A stretch of DNA of 16,678 bases. Source: an uncultured Erysipelotrichaceae bacterium (GTDB taxonomy: Bacteria; Bacillota_I; Bacilli_A; Erysipelotrichales; Erysipelotrichaceae). The stretch's first letter is position 1. Each line of letters opens with the position of its first letter. This document shows positions 15,034 to 16,678 of the stretch, in pieces. The stretch is taken from positions 1 to 16,678 of the forward strand of contig CANPNQ010000002.1 in assembly GCA_947575425.1 (NCBI GenBank), in the 5' to 3' direction. The translations under genes and the position numbers were made by a program. The notes under the pieces are model-generated. The model did no database searches. It was not told where the DNA came from and worked only from the letters and a program-made list of their open reading frames with translations.

Positions 15034-16608
15034 TTACTCCAAAGCTGCCTTTTCCTTCTTCTTTAATCGCTTTTTGATCGTCTTAGCGACAATGGTGGAA
15101 AGGTTGCCCAAGCGAATAAGATAGCCTTCCTTGGATTCCAAAATCAGATAGGCGCCTTCCTCCCGCAGCTGATCAAAGCTTACCTTATCCCGCTGCGCCA
15201 ACGCCACAGTCAATTTATCTGGAGTTGATGTTATCGTGCGTATGTTATCCAAACCGCCTAACGCCTTCACAATGCGATCCGATACTTCATTGGCATCGCT
15301 GAAATGAAACAACCCGATCGCAAAACGTCCGAAATATAAGCGTGTCGCAAAGAAAAATAAAATAAATACAGCACATCCAAATCCGGCAATCACACTCAAC
15401 GAATAGGTCAGATCGGGATTACGGAAGCAGGGAAACAAATCCAGCAAAGAACCGGGATTGGCGACCATCAGCGTCCCGGCTGTCGAACTGAGCGAACCCT
15501 TGAACCAAAAGCCGATCGCCGCCCCCATCATCTCACATCCCGCATATAGAAAACCAACGGTAAAAAGATACAATACATACAGCATCGGTGACAGAATCAG
15601 CATCATTACTTCGATCGGAAACGCATTCCCACATACGATGGATAAGGCAAGCGCGAGGATAAAGAACGGTAAATATCGCCTTTTGTCTTTTCCGCTATGT
15701 ACCAAAGAATAATACCCCAATAAGAATCCCGGCATTAAAAACAAATTGATAATATAATACGGGGTAATGAGGTGTCCGGCATTCGCTGTCACGATATGCA
15801 GGTTCTGATAGGCATACCATGTGTTGACATCGCCCTGATAAAGCACACCGAAATTATCCGTTGCGGTACCGCCTAACTCACTTAGCCAAAATGCATTGCG
15901 CGGTATCTCCTGTAAACCGAAAATCGCCGATAACCGCTCTCCCATACCATATAAAAACAAATTCATCGGGTTTAACAGATCGCCTGCCAAATATTCATGA
16001 AAATAATTAATGATATGGATCACCAAAGGCCATCCATAAGCAAAGACAATACCACAAGCCACACTTAACAAGCCGCACAGGATCATAGCCCATGCATCAT
16101 GGTCGATAAAAGACAGGATTCCATGCATTGTATAATGACGCGATTTTAAATAACCATACATGGTGATCCCATATGCCGCCAGCAATGAGAAAATACCGGT
16201 ATTATAAGGAATGCGTACCATTTCTTTGAATATGCTGGTAGAATCAAAGCTAATTCGTATTCCCAATAAATTATCATAAAAATAACTGGCCGCATCTGTA
16301 TTCTCCAAAAAAAGAATGACAAGCGATATAATGATATATGATACAAAACCGATGAATACCGGTGCGGAATCCTCAAATTTTCGATTCATAACGACAAGAA
16401 ATACCAACAAGGGAAAAATCTTGATTAAAAACCCGCCGCAATAGCGCATCATTTCACAAATCATTATGACAATCTCATTTTCCACATTCCATAAATAAGT
16501 AATGTTGGGATTGAGAATTGAATTGCCTACGCCAAGCAAGATTGTCGCAAAAAACAAGATCTTCAATGGAAATTGAAAATATTCCAATAAGGAGTGCCAT
16601 CTTGCCAT
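15034..16608 (-). CDS. PTS glucose-family EIIC permease with a degenerate EIIB domain
   Basis: Integral membrane protein of 524 residues with about ten hydrophobic segments, followed by a soluble C-terminal domain (about 440-524). Its membrane part follows the glucose/GlcNAc-family EIIC layout: a LLGVGN N-terminal helix, an ITPYYIINLFLMPGFLLGYY segment and a final stretch where relatives have GITEPIEFxFLFVAPxLY. Here that reads GNAFPIEVMMLILSPMLY (327-344), so the substrate-binding Glu of GITEP is replaced by Phe. Residues 443-516 resemble EIIB (IVKALGGLDNI), but the segment that carries the phospho-cysteine in relatives (ACxTRLR) reads STPDKL, with Thr462 in the Cys position. It may be a non-phosphorylating transporter or a sensor; the substrate is unknown. 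GAGGTGAT lies 3 nt before the ATG. No EIIA or sugar-metabolism gene is adjacent in the window. Confidence 0.85.
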   Translation of the reverse strand: MARWHSLLEYFQFPLKILFFATILLGVGNSILNPNITYLWNVENEIVIMICEMMRYCGGFLIKIFPLLVFLVVMNRKFEDSAPVFIGFVSYIIISLVILFLENTDAASYFYDNLLGIRISFDSTSIFKEMVRIPYNTGIFSLLAAYGITMYGYLKSRHYTMHGILSFIDHDAWAMILCGLLSVACGIVFAYGWPLVIHIINYFHEYLAGDLLNPMNLFLYGMGERLSAIFGLQEIPRNAFWLSELGGTATDNFGVLYQGDVNTWYAYQNLHIVTANAGHLITPYYIINLFLMPGFLLGYYSLVHSGKDKRRYLPFFILALALSIVCGNAFPIEVMMLILSPMLYVLYLFTVGFLYAGCEMMGAAIGFWFKGSLSSTAGTLMVANPGSLLDLFPCFRNPDLTYSLSVIAGFGCAVFILFFFATRLYFGRFAIGLFHFSDANEVSDRIVKALGGLDNIRTITSTPDKLTVALAQRDKVSFDQLREEGAYLILESKEGYLIRLGNLSTIVAKTIKKRLKKKEKAALE

Positions 16609-16626
16609 AGAATCACCTCTTCTATT

Positions 16627-16655
16627 ATGATACCATTTTGCATGAAGTACTTCAA
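16627..16655 (-). promoter_or_regulatory. Promoter of the PTS gene with a palindromic operator candidate
   Basis: On the minus strand TTGAAG (-35, 16655-16650) and TATCAT (-10, 16632-16627) are 17 nt apart, and the -10 has a TGG extension. Transcription would start near 16620, giving a very short leader before GAGGTGAT. The 12-bp perfect palindrome TGAAGTACTTCA (16643-16654) overlaps the -35 box and is well placed for a repressor. Confidence 0.6.
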
Positions 16656-16678
16656 ATCTTTTTTCTTTATTCTATTGT

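Noticed and set aside
1..16678. CRISPR arrays, tRNA or rRNA genes, insertion sequences, integrases
   Set aside because: I saw no regularly spaced repeats, no cloverleaf-like segments, no transposase motifs and no terminal inverted repeats with target duplications.

Overview
The window is about 16.7 kb of low-to-moderate GC bacterial chromosome in which every convincing gene lies on the minus strand. Gene content points to a member of the Bacillota: a RicT/PSP1 protein, the tmk-holB-ricT-rsmI order, a mutS-mutL-miaA cluster, AGGAGG/GGTGAT-type ribosome binding sites, a PTS-type permease and an OmpR-type two-component pair. The gut-associated Erysipelotrichia (Clostridium innocuum-like organisms) are my best guess from the style of the proteins, but that is an inference and not a proof.

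Layout in transcription order, from the right edge to the left. (1) A PTS EIIC-EIIB-like permease (15034-16608) has a good promoter and a palindromic operator candidate. It is followed by a short decayed reading frame (14867-15030) and a rho-independent terminator (14769-14814). (2) mutS, mutL, miaA and a membrane-anchored zinc-ribbon protein (7943-14582) are probably one operon from a promoter at 14609-14638. (3) tcdA (6962-7690) has its own strong terminator at 6841-6872. (4) tmk-holB-ricT-rsmI (3288-6673) is a tightly packed operon with overlaps and translational coupling, driven by an extended -10 promoter. (5) A region of about 1 kb without a convincing intact gene (2293-3287) holds hairpins, a cre-like site and a possible gene relic. 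(6) A response regulator and sensor kinase pair (159-2292) is followed by a terminator. (7) The first 16 codons of another gene run off the left edge.

The most striking observation is that both core mismatch-repair genes are broken in this one operon. mutS is split into two frames at a point where about 25 residues of the connector domain are missing, with a net loss of 1 mod 3 bases. mutL is in frame throughout but carries a TAA at codon 84, just before its GFRGEAL motif. All other diagnostic motifs of both proteins are intact, so the lesions look recent. If they are real and not sequencing errors, this would be a natural mismatch-repair-deficient (mutator) lineage. The frameshifted relic after the PTS gene and the possible relic at 2.4-3.0 kb would fit such a history. 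A second point of interest is that the PTS permease appears to lack both the EIIB phospho-cysteine and the EIIC GITEP glutamate, so it may not be a conventional sugar phosphotransferase.
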